Shown piece after piece: positions 1 through 9,600 of a DNA stretch of 64,000 nt (position 1 is its first letter; the number at the start of each line of letters is the position of its first letter). The translations under genes were made by a program, and so were the position numbers. The notes below the pieces were generated by a model. That model had not been told where the DNA came from. It was given only the letters and a program-made list of their open reading frames with translations, and did not search any database. Location: NCBI GenBank assembly GCA_038040485.1, contig JBBPIE010000012.1, positions 62,001 through 126,000 on the forward strand. Direction: 5' to 3'. This stretch comes from Onstottus_B arcticum. Lineage in GTDB: Bacteria; Acidobacteriota; Blastocatellia; UBA7656.

Positions 1-1
1 C

Positions 2-343
2 AAGAAGGCTCCGCCAGCGCCCGATCGTGACTTGAAGAAGACAGACGATATGGTGCTCGAGGTGATTCCCGACCGCTCGAAAAAGTTCCAGGCGCCCGAG
101 CAGTTGCGGCCGACGAACCAGTTTGGCTCGCCCGAAGCCGCGCTGAAGCACTTTCTTGAAAGCCGCGCGAAGACGATCGATCTACTGAAGAACACGCCCG
201 ACCTCAGAGCGCACGCAGTCGACAGCGGGCTGTTCAAGAAGCTCGATGCTTATCAACGGATCCTGTTTATCGGCGCGCACAGCGAGCGCCATACCAAGCA
301 GCTCAACGAAGTAAAAGCGGACCCAAAGTTCCCGAAGCAGTAG
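2..343 (+). CDS. DinB-like family protein, C-terminal part (5' end outside window)
   Basis: The frame is open from the first bases of the window, so this is the 3' part of a longer gene; the internal TTG at 32 is not a convincing start. The visible 113 residues end in a helix carrying HSERHTKQ, which matches the last helix of DinB/YfiT-like four-helix proteins, where His residues on this helix help bind a divalent metal. DinB-like proteins are cytoplasmic putative metal-dependent enzymes, often thiol transferases, but the substrate cannot be told from this fragment. Family call is by motif only. Confidence 0.6.
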   Translation, partial: KKAPPAPDRDLKKTDDMVLEVIPDRSKKFQAPEQLRPTNQFGSPEAALKHFLESRAKTIDLLKNTPDLRAHAVDSGLFKKLDAYQRILFIGAHSERHTKQLNEVKADPKFPKQ

Positions 344-452
344 CGGCAGTCTGATCGGCTCCCGAAGAGGGGGACGCAGGCTCTTACGATTGCTGCGCAT
401 ACTGATGAGAAAAGTTCGTGCGGTCCTTATCACCGCACTTCGAGGTTTGCAG

Positions 453-1499
453 TCAACGGCCCTGCAAGCGCGTGCCCTCAAGTTTGGCGATTCTGCCGTC
501 GGCGCCGACTGCCCAGCCGGTCCGTGACCGGCTGAAGCTTATGCTGTGGTAGCCATCCTTGCCCAGTGCGCTCCAGCTTGCACCGTCATCAGTAGAGAAG
601 TCGCACTTCGTCTGGCCGACGGCCACGACCTTCTTGGTTCCCGGCGCGAAAGCTACGCACGAACGGAATCCATCAGGTCGAGACGCAAGCGGGTTCCACG
701 TCACACCGCCGTTAGTCGTTTGGGCCGCGTTCGCTTTGGCTTCAGTCTGATTCTTGTAGTCGCCGCCGACAACGATTCCATGCATTGAATCTCTGAACGC
801 GATCGAGAAGATTCCCGTTGAGTCCGCGCCGCTCGTGATTGGAGTGCCCGAAACCTTCCACGTACGTCCCCGGTCTGTGGATCTAAACACCCGAGCCGCG
901 CGCCCACCAGTTCCGAACCAGGCGTTCTGTTTTCCACCGACGACCAGGCAAGTCCCGCTCGCAGCAAACGCCGCTTCGTCCGCAATCGATGGCGGAATGT
1001 TTGCGCCGGCAACTTTATTCCAGTTCTTGCCGCCGTCGCTGGTCGTCAGCAGCAGGAATCGTCCGTCCATCGGATCGCCAAGCGCGATACTGTGTTGCGC
1101 GTCCCAGAAGGCAAACGCATCGAGGAACACTCCGGGCGCCGTGTTGTTGTATTGAAGAACCCAGCTCGCGCCGCCATCCGTGGTCTTGTAGATCTTGCCG
1201 GCCGTTGCAAGTAGGTATGCCGTGTTTGCGTCAACGCCTTCCACGTCTCTGAAGTCCAGCGCCGCCGCGCCCGTGACTGTTGCCGCAGTCCACTTCGCTC
1301 CGCCATCGGTTGTTCGAAGAAAAGTCCCGTTGCTGCCGCTCGCCCACGCGACCGTCGAGCTGACCGCGCTAACTCCGCGAAGCTGCGCGGTCGTTCCGCT
1401 GACCTGCGGCGCAAATTGACCGAAGGCCGAGGCCGTCGCCAAACAAAGAGCGAGTAAGGCACCGGCCGATAGTCTTGCGAACGTTGTCTTAGTTGGCAT
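453..1499 (-). CDS. Secreted YCF48/BNR-repeat beta-propeller protein
   Basis: The 348-residue protein starts at the ATG at 1499, because a clean signal peptide (MPTKTTFARLSAGALLALCLATASAFG) follows; the frame stays open further upstream but that stretch is not signal-like. The mature part has repeated blades with the pattern F-R-T-T-D-G-G-x-x-W (RTTDGGAKW, KTTDGGASW, TSDGGKNW, RSTDRGRTW, TTNGGVTW, STDDGASW), typical of the BNR/Asp-box and YCF48 photosystem-assembly-factor-like fold. In heterotrophs such proteins are exported propellers of unclear role. No operon partner is obvious; the next gene on the strand lies 130 bases upstream. Confidence 0.8.
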   Translation of the reverse strand: MPTKTTFARLSAGALLALCLATASAFGQFAPQVSGTTAQLRGVSAVSSTVAWASGSNGTFLRTTDGGAKWTAATVTGAAALDFRDVEGVDANTAYLLATAGKIYKTTDGGASWVLQYNNTAPGVFLDAFAFWDAQHSIALGDPMDGRFLLLTTSDGGKNWNKVAGANIPPSIADEAAFAASGTCLVVGGKQNAWFGTGGRAARVFRSTDRGRTWKVSGTPITSGADSTGIFSIAFRDSMHGIVVGGDYKNQTEAKANAAQTTNGGVTWNPLASRPDGFRSCVAFAPGTKKVVAVGQTKCDFSTDDGASWSALGKDGYHSISFSRSRTGWAVGADGRIAKLEGTRLQGR

Positions 1500-1630
1500 G
1501 TTTTGTTTCTCGCAGACCGGCAGTGTACCAACAACTCGCGCGGGTTTTGAAGTGCACGGACGTTTCGGTAGGGTCGCATTGACTCGACAAATCAAAGGGG
1601 TCTTTGCGCAAGCTGGCAGCGTGCGCTACC

Positions 1631-2659
1631 TCATTTCTTGGCCACCGGTTCCTTGCCCATAACGTAACTTTTGCGAGAAAGCAGAACGGTCTTTCCTTCG
1701 CGCTTCTCGACGTCGGGCGAAATCTCAACTCGAATGCGGCGGCGCTTGCCATCCCGCGCGGTGTTCGTAGGAGAATACGCGAGCGAGTAGCTCTGAGAGA
1801 TGTTGTCGACAAGCCGGTTCATCGTCGGATCGATCTGGGCCGGCGGAGCGCCGGTCAGTTCGCCTCCCGTTTCTTCGACGAACATCTTGAGACTGCCCGC
1901 GCGCAATCCAAGGTGTCGCAACCAGCTCGTAGGCTTGCCGCGAATGCCCTGATCGATTCGCCCTCCCACCGTCTGTACAAGGATGCCTGAGACCACCGCC
2001 CCCGATTCAAGCACCGAGTCGAGCGCCTCTTTCTCCGAGACCTTCGAGAAGTCGATGCTCGCTTCGAGGCTGGTCAGCACGATGATCGCGCGACGGCCGC
2101 CGGGATTGGCCGCTTTCTTCATGTACTCTGAAGCTTCATAAATCGCAGCGTTGAAGTAATGCTGTTCGCTTCGATGCTGCCGCTCGACGTTGGTGATTCT
2201 GTCTGCGATGAGGCTGCGATCGCGGGTGAACGGCTGAACGAGCGCGACCTTGTTTGAGAAGGTCATTATCGCCACTTCGTCTTCGGGCTTCAGATGGCCG
2301 ATGGCTTTGATGGTAGCGGCGCGAATCTGTTCGTTGAACGGGTTGACGCAGCCCGCGCGATCGACCAGCACGACGATCGAGACCGGGAGCTTTTCTTTGC
2401 TGAAGTACGGAACTGATTGTTTGACGCCGTCTTCGTAGACGGTGAAGTCGGCCGGCTGAAGGTTGCCGATGATGCGCCCGGTTTTCTTTTGAACGGGCAG
2501 CACGTCAACCAGAACGAGATCGGCGCTCAGCTTGAGCGACTCTTCCGGGACGGGTGCCGGGCGTTGAGCGGATGAAGGTGATTGCTCCTGTGCTGAAGTG
2601 AACCCGATGTTAGAAAACGCGGATGCGAGAGCGACGATCAGACCAATGGCTTTATACAT
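1631..2659 (-). CDS. VWFA domain protein, acidobacterial type
   Basis: This is a secreted protein of about 342 residues with an N-terminal signal peptide ending near TSAQEQ. It contains the conserved LVLVDVLPVQKKTGRIIGNLQPADFTVYEDG block (as LQPADFTVYEDG) seen in the VWFA-related proteins that are expanded in Acidobacteriota. The metal-site region reads VLVDRAG, where a typical MIDAS has DxSxS, so the metal site looks degenerate. ATGs at 2674 and 2659 are both possible; the second gives the better signal peptide. Function of this family is unknown; it is useful mainly as a lineage marker. Confidence 0.8.
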   Translation of the reverse strand: MYKAIGLIVALASAFSNIGFTSAQEQSPSSAQRPAPVPEESLKLSADLVLVDVLPVQKKTGRIIGNLQPADFTVYEDGVKQSVPYFSKEKLPVSIVVLVDRAGCVNPFNEQIRAATIKAIGHLKPEDEVAIMTFSNKVALVQPFTRDRSLIADRITNVERQHRSEQHYFNAAIYEASEYMKKAANPGGRRAIIVLTSLEASIDFSKVSEKEALDSVLESGAVVSGILVQTVGGRIDQGIRGKPTSWLRHLGLRAGSLKMFVEETGGELTGAPPAQIDPTMNRLVDNISQSYSLAYSPTNTARDGKRRRIRVEISPDVEKREGKTVLLSRKSYVMGKEPVAKK

Positions 2660-2771
2660 TACAAGAACCGCCATGAAGGGGTGAGCGCTGGGATCGTCCG
2701 GCGGGAATCATAGCACGAACAACGTTGGAGAAGGGAAGCGCCGGGGCTCTCGTGGTCTTCTGCCTTCAATG

Positions 2772-2818
2772 CTAACTAACCGCAGAGACGCTGAGACGCC
2801 GAGGTTTGCGCAGAGAAG
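2772..2818. repeat. CGCAGAG repeat, single arm
   Basis: A single-arm copy of the dispersed element (core CTAACCGCAGAGACGC, then CGAGGTTTGCGCAGAG). It lies about 60 bases upstream of a small signal-peptide ORF and upstream of malQ. The same core recurs at seven other places in the window. Confidence 0.8.
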
Positions 2819-2881
2819 AGTCGAATCAGCTCGCAGCCTGACATTTGTCTCCGTCACACAAAACGTAATAAGCTGGCGCCC

Positions 2882-3013
2882 ATGAGAACAAAGATCCTTC
2901 TACCGATCGTGGCGGCCGTGATGGTCTGCGCTGCGATGAAGGCTTACTCCCAAAAAGCGCCGCCGCCGATTCCGACTGGGCTGCAACCCTTTCGGGGTTG
3001 CGGACGGAACTGA
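2882..3013 (+). CDS. Small ORF with signal-peptide-like start
   Basis: This 43-codon frame encodes a basic start, a hydrophobic stretch (ILLPIVAAVMVCAAM) and a short Pro-rich tail, ending 7 bases before malQ. It may be a small exported peptide, a leader of the malQ transcript, or the stump of a decayed secreted-protein gene. No family is recognised and it has no strong ribosome binding site. Confidence 0.35.
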   Translation: MRTKILLPIVAAVMVCAAMKAYSQKAPPPIPTGLQPFRGCGRN

Positions 3014-3020
3014 AGACTGA

Positions 3021-4565
3021 ATGAGACTCCCAAGATCCAGCGGCATTCTCTTGCACCCTACTTCACTGCCGGGCAGGTTCGGCATCGGCGACTTCGGCTC
3101 GGAGGCGTACAGGTTCGTCGACTTCCTTGCCGAGAGCGGCCAAAGCTTGTGGCAGATTCTACCGCTGGGTCCAACCGGCTTTGGCAACTCGCCCTACCAG
3201 TGCTTCTCGGCGTTCGCCGGCAAGACTACTCTGATCAGCCCTGAGCGATTGATCGAATACGGTCTGCTGTCAGCTAATGATCTGGTTTCAGCTCCCAAGT
3301 TCTCAAACGAGCGGGTCGAGTTCGGGCCGGTTATCGAGTGGAAGAACGCTCTGTTGGCTCGCGCCTTTGAGAACTTCAAGCGCGGCTCGGGCGCGAGCCT
3401 GCGACGCGAGGTTGAAGGCTTCAGTGAAGCTGAGTCGCTCTGGCTCGACGACTATGCTTTCTACCGGGCGATCAAGGATGCACACGGCGGCGCTGCGTGG
3501 AACAACTGGAACCGCGAGCTTGTGAAGCGCGATCCGAAAGCATTGGCTTCGGCGCGGACCAGGCTCAGAGAGGACATCGAGGCTCATAAGTTTTTTCAGT
3601 TCTTGTTCTTCAAACAATGGAGCGAGCTGAAGCATTACAGCGCGAACAAAGGCGTCAGCATTATCGGTGACATGCCGATCTTTGTAGCGTACGACTCGGC
3701 CGACGTTTGGATTCATCCTGAACTCTTCAAGCTCAATAAGGAGGGCAGTCCCACAGTGGTCGCCGGCGTCCCGCCCGACTACTTCAGCAAGACGGGACAG
3801 CTTTGGGGCAATCCGCTTTACGATTGGGAGCGAATGCGCGCGACGGGATTTCTCTGGTGGATCGAGCGCGTGCGCGCGGCGCTTCGGATGACCGACCTTA
3901 TTCGCATCGATCACTTCAGGGGATTCGCGGCATGTTGGGAAGTGCCGTTTGGTGACAAGACTGCCGAACACGGGAAGTGGGTCCCAGTTCCCGGCACGGA
4001 GCTGTTCGCCGCTCTCAAGAAGGAGTTCGGAGAGTTGCCGATCATCGCCGAAGACCTTGGCGTCATAACTCCCGATGTCGAAGCCTTGCGGGACGGGTTA
4101 GGACTGCCGGGCATGCGCGTGTTGCAGTTCGCATTCGGCGGCGATTCTACCGACCAGCACTTGCCGCACAACTATGCTCGCCACACAACCGTGTACACCG
4201 GGACGCACGACAGCGACACCGTGGTCGGATGGTTCAACAGCAAGGCAGGTGTCGGCTCGACTCGCGATAAGGCTCAGGTCAACAGGGAGCGGGATTACTG
4301 TCTGAAGTATCTGAACAGCACCGGGCGAGACGTGCACTGGGATTTTATTCGAGCGGCGCTTTCTTCGGTGGCGGATGTGGCGATCGTTCCTCTTCAAGAC
4401 GTGCTGGGGTTGGATTCGAGCGCGCGGATGAATCTGCCGGCCAGCGAGCGGGGGAATTGGGGTTGGCGCTTCAAGGCGGGCGCGCTGACGCCGGCGTTGA
4501 GTGAAAAGCTGAGTGAGATGACCTCGGCTTATGGGCGGAATGCCAAGCCTTCAGAAAGCGCCTGA
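3021..4565 (+). CDS. malQ: 4-alpha-glucanotransferase (amylomaltase)
   Basis: The 514-residue protein has the normal length for GH77 amylomaltases, which transfer alpha-1,4-glucan segments between maltooligosaccharides in the cytoplasm. The start shows the family block SSGILLHPTSLPGRFGIGDFG. Catalytic residues are visible: the nucleophile Asp297 in RIDHFRGF, the acid/base Glu344 in IIAEDLGVI, and the stabilising Asp397 in GTHDSDT. The 3' end overlaps the convergent rfbD end by about 15 bases. No other glycogen or maltose genes are in the window. Confidence 0.95.
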   Translation: MRLPRSSGILLHPTSLPGRFGIGDFGSEAYRFVDFLAESGQSLWQILPLGPTGFGNSPYQCFSAFAGKTTLISPERLIEYGLLSANDLVSAPKFSNERVEFGPVIEWKNALLARAFENFKRGSGASLRREVEGFSEAESLWLDDYAFYRAIKDAHGGAAWNNWNRELVKRDPKALASARTRLREDIEAHKFFQFLFFKQWSELKHYSANKGVSIIGDMPIFVAYDSADVWIHPELFKLNKEGSPTVVAGVPPDYFSKTGQLWGNPLYDWERMRATGFLWWIERVRAALRMTDLIRIDHFRGFAACWEVPFGDKTAEHGKWVPVPGTELFAALKKEFGELPIIAEDLGVITPDVEALRDGLGLPGMRVLQFAFGGDSTDQHLPHNYARHTTVYTGTHDSDTVVGWFNSKAGVGSTRDKAQVNRERDYCLKYLNSTGRDVHWDFIRAALSSVADVAIVPLQDVLGLDSSARMNLPASERGNWGWRFKAGALTPALSEKLSEMTSAYGRNAKPSESA

Positions 4566-5435
4566 AGCAGTGTGGGCCTCGCGCACAAACTCCGGAACGG
4601 TGTCGCGCCAGTGACGCAAGGGCGCAAGTCCTATCTTCTCTAAAAGCAAACACCTCATCGCCGAGTTTCCCGGACGAGGCGCAAGCTGTTTGAGGTCCGC
4701 TCGCCTGACCTGTTCAATTTGGACATCATTGATCCCTGCGAGCTCCAGCGCCAGCTTCGCGAACTCGTACCAAGTCCCGACCCCGGTGTTTGTTCCGTGG
4801 TAAAGTCCGTGCGCGCCGAACGCAATGATTTCTTCAATTCGCCGGGCAAGGTCGGGCGCGTAGGTCGGAATTGAAGTTTGATCCACGACGCCTTTGAGGG
4901 GCGGCTTCTTTGCGTATTCGAAAATGCGGCTGCCGAAATTCTTGCCGCCGACGCCGAACAGCCACGACGTTCGAATGATGTAAAAGCGCTGGGCCTCTTC
5001 GCGGACTGCTAACTCGCCCGCAAGCTTCGATTGCCCGTAGACGCTTTGCGGCCTGGGCTCATCTTCCTGTGTATAGAAGCCTTGCTTTGTTCCATCGAAC
5101 ACATAGTCAGTGCTTGTGTGAAACATCTCCGCGCCTGTCTTATTGCAGGCGCGAGCCAGCAGCCTCGGTCCAAGCTCGTTAACCGCATACGCCCAGCCGG
5201 GCTCGCGTTCGCAACGATCGACGTCGCCAGTCGAGGCACAGTTGATGACAAAGTCCGGCTTGAAATCAGCAAACGCTCGCTGCACTTGTTCCTCGTCAGT
5301 GATATCCAACTCCGCGTGCGAGGGTGCAAATACTTCCCAGCCTGAAGCCGTGAGACTCGCTCGCAACGTGCGAGCAAGCAGTCCCTCGCCGCCCGCGACA
5401 AGCGCTCGCCTTGTCTCTTTGGATTTGTCTGGCAT
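4551..5435 (-). CDS. rfbD: dTDP-4-dehydrorhamnose reductase
   Basis: The 294-residue short-chain-dehydrogenase-like reductase performs the last step of dTDP-L-rhamnose synthesis, NADPH-dependent reduction of the 4-keto group. It has an N-terminal nucleotide motif (VAGGEGLLARTL, a variant of the usual GGxGQLG), the substrate segment CASTGDVDRCE, and the catalytic YGQSKLAGE (YxxxK). It lies 28 bases downstream of rfbB on the same strand, consistent with one transcript. The rfbA and rfbC partners are not in this window. Confidence 0.92.
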   Translation of the reverse strand: MPDKSKETRRALVAGGEGLLARTLRASLTASGWEVFAPSHAELDITDEEQVQRAFADFKPDFVINCASTGDVDRCEREPGWAYAVNELGPRLLARACNKTGAEMFHTSTDYVFDGTKQGFYTQEDEPRPQSVYGQSKLAGELAVREEAQRFYIIRTSWLFGVGGKNFGSRIFEYAKKPPLKGVVDQTSIPTYAPDLARRIEEIIAFGAHGLYHGTNTGVGTWYEFAKLALELAGINDVQIEQVRRADLKQLAPRPGNSAMRCLLLEKIGLAPLRHWRDTVPEFVREAHTASGAF

Positions 5436-5463
5436 TGTTCGCGCGAGTATCAGACCGGAGGCT

Positions 5464-6468
5464 TTACCGCTGGCTGTACATCCGTTCGTAGTACTCGAGG
5501 TAAGCTCCCGAGCGCGTGTTCGCTACCCACTCGGTGTTGTCCCGATAGAAGCGCACGGTCTTCTCGATGCCGCTTTCGAATGTTTCCCTTGGAGTCCAGC
5601 CCAGTTCGGTTTCGAGCTTTACGGGATCGGTCGCGTACCGGCGGTCGTGACCCAACCGGTCGGTGACGAACTTGACTAGCGTGCGCGGCTTGCCAAGCAG
5701 ATCGAGAAGCGTATGAACGACTTCGAGGTTGTTCTTCTCGGCTCGCGACCCTATGTTGTAAACGTCTCCGCTTCGGCCGCGATGCATAACGGCATCGATC
5801 GCGCTGCAGCAGTCTTCCACGTAAAGCCAGTCCCGCACGTTCAATCCGTCGCCGTAGACCGGCAACGGCTTGTCGTCCATCGCGTTGGTGATCATCAACG
5901 GAATCAGCTTCTCGGGAAACTGGTAAGGACCGTAGTTGTTCGAGGCTCGCGTTGTCACAACATCGAGGCCGAAAGTCACGTGAGCCGCGCGAACAAGATG
6001 CTCGGCCGCGGCTTTGGAAGCCGCGTATGGGCTGTTTGGCTCGAGCGCTGATGCTTCTGTGAAGTAGCCTCCTTCGTGACACGAGCCCATCACCTCGTCG
6101 GTCGATATCTGAACGAAGCGCGAGACTCCTGCGGCTCGGGCCGCATCGAGGAGCGTCTGCGTGCCAAGCACGTTTGTTTGAATGAAGTCGGCGGCGTGCT
6201 CGATCGAGCGGTCCACGTGAGACTCGGCCGCGAAGTTGACAACGATATCGGCTCCGGGTATTGCTTCGTCGAGAGCTGCGCGATCGCAGATGTCGCCTCG
6301 CACAAACGAGTAGTTCCGGCGGGTTTCGACATCGCGAAGATTGTCGAGGTTGCCGGCGTAGGTGAGCTTGTCGAAGTTGACGACGCTATAGTCGGGATTG
6401 TTTGTGAGGACCTGGCGAATAAAGTTCGAGCCGATGAAGCCCGCCCCGCCCGTGATGAAAAGCCGCAT
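5464..6468 (-). CDS. rfbB: dTDP-glucose 4,6-dehydratase
   Basis: The 334-residue extended SDR enzyme converts dTDP-glucose to the 4-keto-6-deoxy sugar, the committed step to dTDP-rhamnose. Visible motifs are the NAD site GGAGFIGSNF, the DKLTYAGN segment, FAAESHVDRSI, and the catalytic YAASKAAAEH. The active-site STDEV is kept, but the following residue pair is MG where most family members have YG, a small departure from consensus. It is first in the rfbB-rfbD pair. Confidence 0.95.
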   Translation of the reverse strand: MRLFITGGAGFIGSNFIRQVLTNNPDYSVVNFDKLTYAGNLDNLRDVETRRNYSFVRGDICDRAALDEAIPGADIVVNFAAESHVDRSIEHAADFIQTNVLGTQTLLDAARAAGVSRFVQISTDEVMGSCHEGGYFTEASALEPNSPYAASKAAAEHLVRAAHVTFGLDVVTTRASNNYGPYQFPEKLIPLMITNAMDDKPLPVYGDGLNVRDWLYVEDCCSAIDAVMHRGRSGDVYNIGSRAEKNNLEVVHTLLDLLGKPRTLVKFVTDRLGHDRRYATDPVKLETELGWTPRETFESGIEKTVRFYRDNTEWVANTRSGAYLEYYERMYSQR

Positions 6469-6548
6469 TCTTTACCTCGTATTCCAGTCTTGCTAAGCGA
6501 ATCGAGATTGTAAGCGGCGGGTTGGACTTTATCAACAGTTCTCTCCTT

Positions 6549-6650
6549 TGGAGTGCGGCGACTTGTCGCCGCTTTTGAATTTGATTGACATTCAGCGCGC
6601 GAACAAACCGATCATCGCAACTCCAAAGCTGCGACAAGTCGCCGCACTCC
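6549..6650. repeat. REP-like inverted pair, GCGGCGACTTGTCGCCGC type
   Basis: Two arms of about 26 bases (GGAGTGCGGCGACTTGTCGC at 6549 and its near reverse complement ending at 6650) are separated by about 48 bases. Each arm is itself a near palindrome. The pair sits between the divergent rfbB and glnE genes. This layout resembles BIME/REP elements; no associated transposase gene is in the window. Confidence 0.8.
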
Positions 6651-6681
6651 ATAATCGTCCGGTGCGCGCCTGTGCTAGATT

Positions 6682-9600
6682 ATGCTCGTGATGCGCAAGC
6701 CCGAGTCCGCCGAGATAGAAGCTTTCATCACCACTCTTCCCGATCCGGCCGGGGCGCGGACATTTCTGACGAGATTGCGCGGGGTCGATCCCCCGCCGCC
6801 GATCGACTTCGACCGCCATCAACATTTGCTGGCGCGGCTGCTTACGATTGCCGCCCACAGTCCTTACCTTGGCGAGACTTTGCTTCGACATCCTGAACAC
6901 ATCTCGTGGCTTCAGCGCGAAGATCGAGAGCTGGATCGAGTCAAGTCAACCGAGCAGCTTCGACAGGAGATGGCGCGGTTCGTGACCGGCGCGATCGATC
7001 GAGACCTTCGGACTAAGCTGGCGCGATTCAAGCGAAGAGAGCTGCTGAGGATATTCCTCCGCGACTGTGTGGCTCGCGCGACGCTGGCCGAAGTCACGGA
7101 CGAGTTATCGAACCTTGCGGACGTGATACTCGGCCACGCGTTTGCCGTTTCGTATCAGGAGAGGGCGAATCGTCACGGCGCGCCGCAGATTCGCGACGAG
7201 CGCGGACGCATCGAGCAAGCGGAGTTCGCGGTTGTCTCGCTGGGCAAGCTTGGCTGCCGCGAGCTGAACTACGCGTCGGATGTGGATCTGCTTTTTCTCT
7301 ACTCGGGCGACGGCGTCACGGCCGGAGATGGCCGCAACGCCGATTCGTCAATCACAAACAAAGCGTTCTTCGCCGGTGTCGCCGAGCAAATCGTCCAACT
7401 GATCGGGAGCAACTCGGGTGAGGGATCGGTCTATCGGATCGATCTGCGGCTTCGGCCTTACGGGCGGGACGGAGACACGGTTTGGGAGATCGAACGCGCA
7501 GCCGATTACTATCGCGAGAAGGCCCAGAACTGGGAGCGCCAAGCGCTGATTCGCGCGCGAGTGTCGGCGGGGAGCGAGAGAGTGGTGTCCCGCTTTCTTG
7601 AGATGGTGCGCGATGTTGTGTTTGCGCCTGAGGCGCTTCCAGGCGCAGTTGCCGACGTGCGACGCGCGAAAGAGAAGATAGATCGAAGCGTCGCGACCCG
7701 GGGCGGGGGCTTCAACGTAAAGCTGGGCCGGGGCGGCATTCGAGAGATCGAGTTCATCGTTCAGGCATTGCAGCTCGCCTGGGGCGGCCGCGAGCCGTGG
7801 GTGCGCTCGGCGCAGACATTGATCGTGCTCGGCCGGCTTGCCGAGAAACATTACTTGAGCGAGACGGAGTGCGCTCAGCTCTCGGCGGCGTACGAGTTCC
7901 TACGAAAGGCCGAGCACCGCTTGCAAATGGAACACGGCGCGCAGACACATCGGCTGCCGGCGGCGAGCGAACGGTTGGATCTGCTTGCCCGGAGGTGCGG
8001 CTACCAGCAAGCCGATCCGGCCGCGGCGTTTCTTTCCGACCTCGAAGCTCACACGTCGTCGGTGCGCGCGATCTACGATCGCGTGTTCGCTTCGATGGGT
8101 GAGTCGAAAGACGCGCCGGCCCGCCAACACGCCGGCGAATCAGCCTCGACAGATGAATCGGCAACCGAAGAGCCAGCCGAAGAGCCAGCCGAAGAGCCAG
8201 CCGAAGAGATTGACCGGCTCATTCGGCGCGCCGACACAGCGTTGAACAAGCTGATTGAAGCGGGAGCCCGTGACACAGGACGGCAGTTCACTATCGGCGC
8301 GATTGATGAGGCAATCAAGTCGGCGCTGTCTTCGGCGGTCAACCCGTCTCGAGCGCTTCGGAATCTGACGGCGTGGGCTGAGTCGCTGGCAAGCTATCGC
8401 GGCGAGCAATTTCCTGGTTCGCCAGCCGGCGAAAGCGATTGGGTGACTTTGGCCGAGCGGCTGGTGATGGTGCTCGGCAGTCAATACCTTGCGCACATCC
8501 TTGTCTCTCGGCCTGCGCTTGCCGGGGTCCTTGCCGAGACCGATGACCCTGGCAGCCCTTCAAACTTTTATCGAGTCATCTGCGCCGCAACCGATGGGGA
8601 GGTTGAGGCGTCCTCGCGAGCTGACGCGCTGCGGCGAGTCTGGCTTCGGCTGGTGATGAGAATCGGTTGCAGAGATATGGCGGCGGCAAGTGGTCAGAGG
8701 TCAGAGGTCAGAAGTCAGAGGTCAGAGGCCAGAGGTCAGCGGTCAGAGGCCAGCGGTGAGAGGTCAGCGGATGTTGGTCGGTTGTCGGCAAGCGACGATG
8801 CGCTGCGGGCGAGTAATGTCGAACAAACGTCGCTTGCGGAAGCGGCGTTGTCTATTGCCGTCGAAATCGCTCTTGAATCAATGGGGCTGACGCTTGACCG
8901 CCGACGAGTCATCACCGGCCACCGACCACTGACCACTGACCACCGACCACTTCCCGCTGACCTCCCCTTTGCAGTTCTGGGGCTTGGACGGCTCGGACAC
9001 GCGGGGATGGATTACGGTTCGGACCTCGACTTACTGGTCGTGTTCGACGACGAAGCACAGTGGCCGCCTGCGACGCTTGTTGACCGCGACTCAACCGGAG
9101 CGCTCCGAGGCTTTCATTCGCCACAAGAGTTCTATGCAAAGTTCACTTCGCAACTGGTGCGGGTGTTGTCGTCGATCACGCGGGAGGGCCTGCTTTATCG
9201 CGTGGATCTTCGGCTGCGGCCTGAGGGAAAGAGCGGCGCGCTCGCGCAAGGGCTTACGAGCCTGGTCGCTTACCTCAACACACGCGCGTCAGCGTGGGAG
9301 CACTCGGCCTACTTGAAGGCGCGCGAGGTCACGGGCGACTTGCGCTTCGGAGCACGCGCGCGAACCGCGATCTGCGAAGCTTGTTTTGACGCAGCCGCGC
9401 GCAACTCCTCATTGAAAGAAGAGCTGGCGGCGATGCGAACGCGGCTCGAGAGGGAGAAAGCGAGCGACTCGAGGCCCGACATCAAGTGGGGTAAGGGCGG
9501 GATGACCGACGTCTATTTCATCACGCGCTACATTCAGCTTCGCGACCGAATCTATTTTCCGACCGGGCAAGGCACGACTGCGCTGATCAAACACCTCGGT

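Noticed and set aside
3303..3971. 222-residue ORF opposite malQ
   Set aside because: It lies entirely inside malQ on the other strand and has no domain of its own; GC-rich genes often give such shadows.
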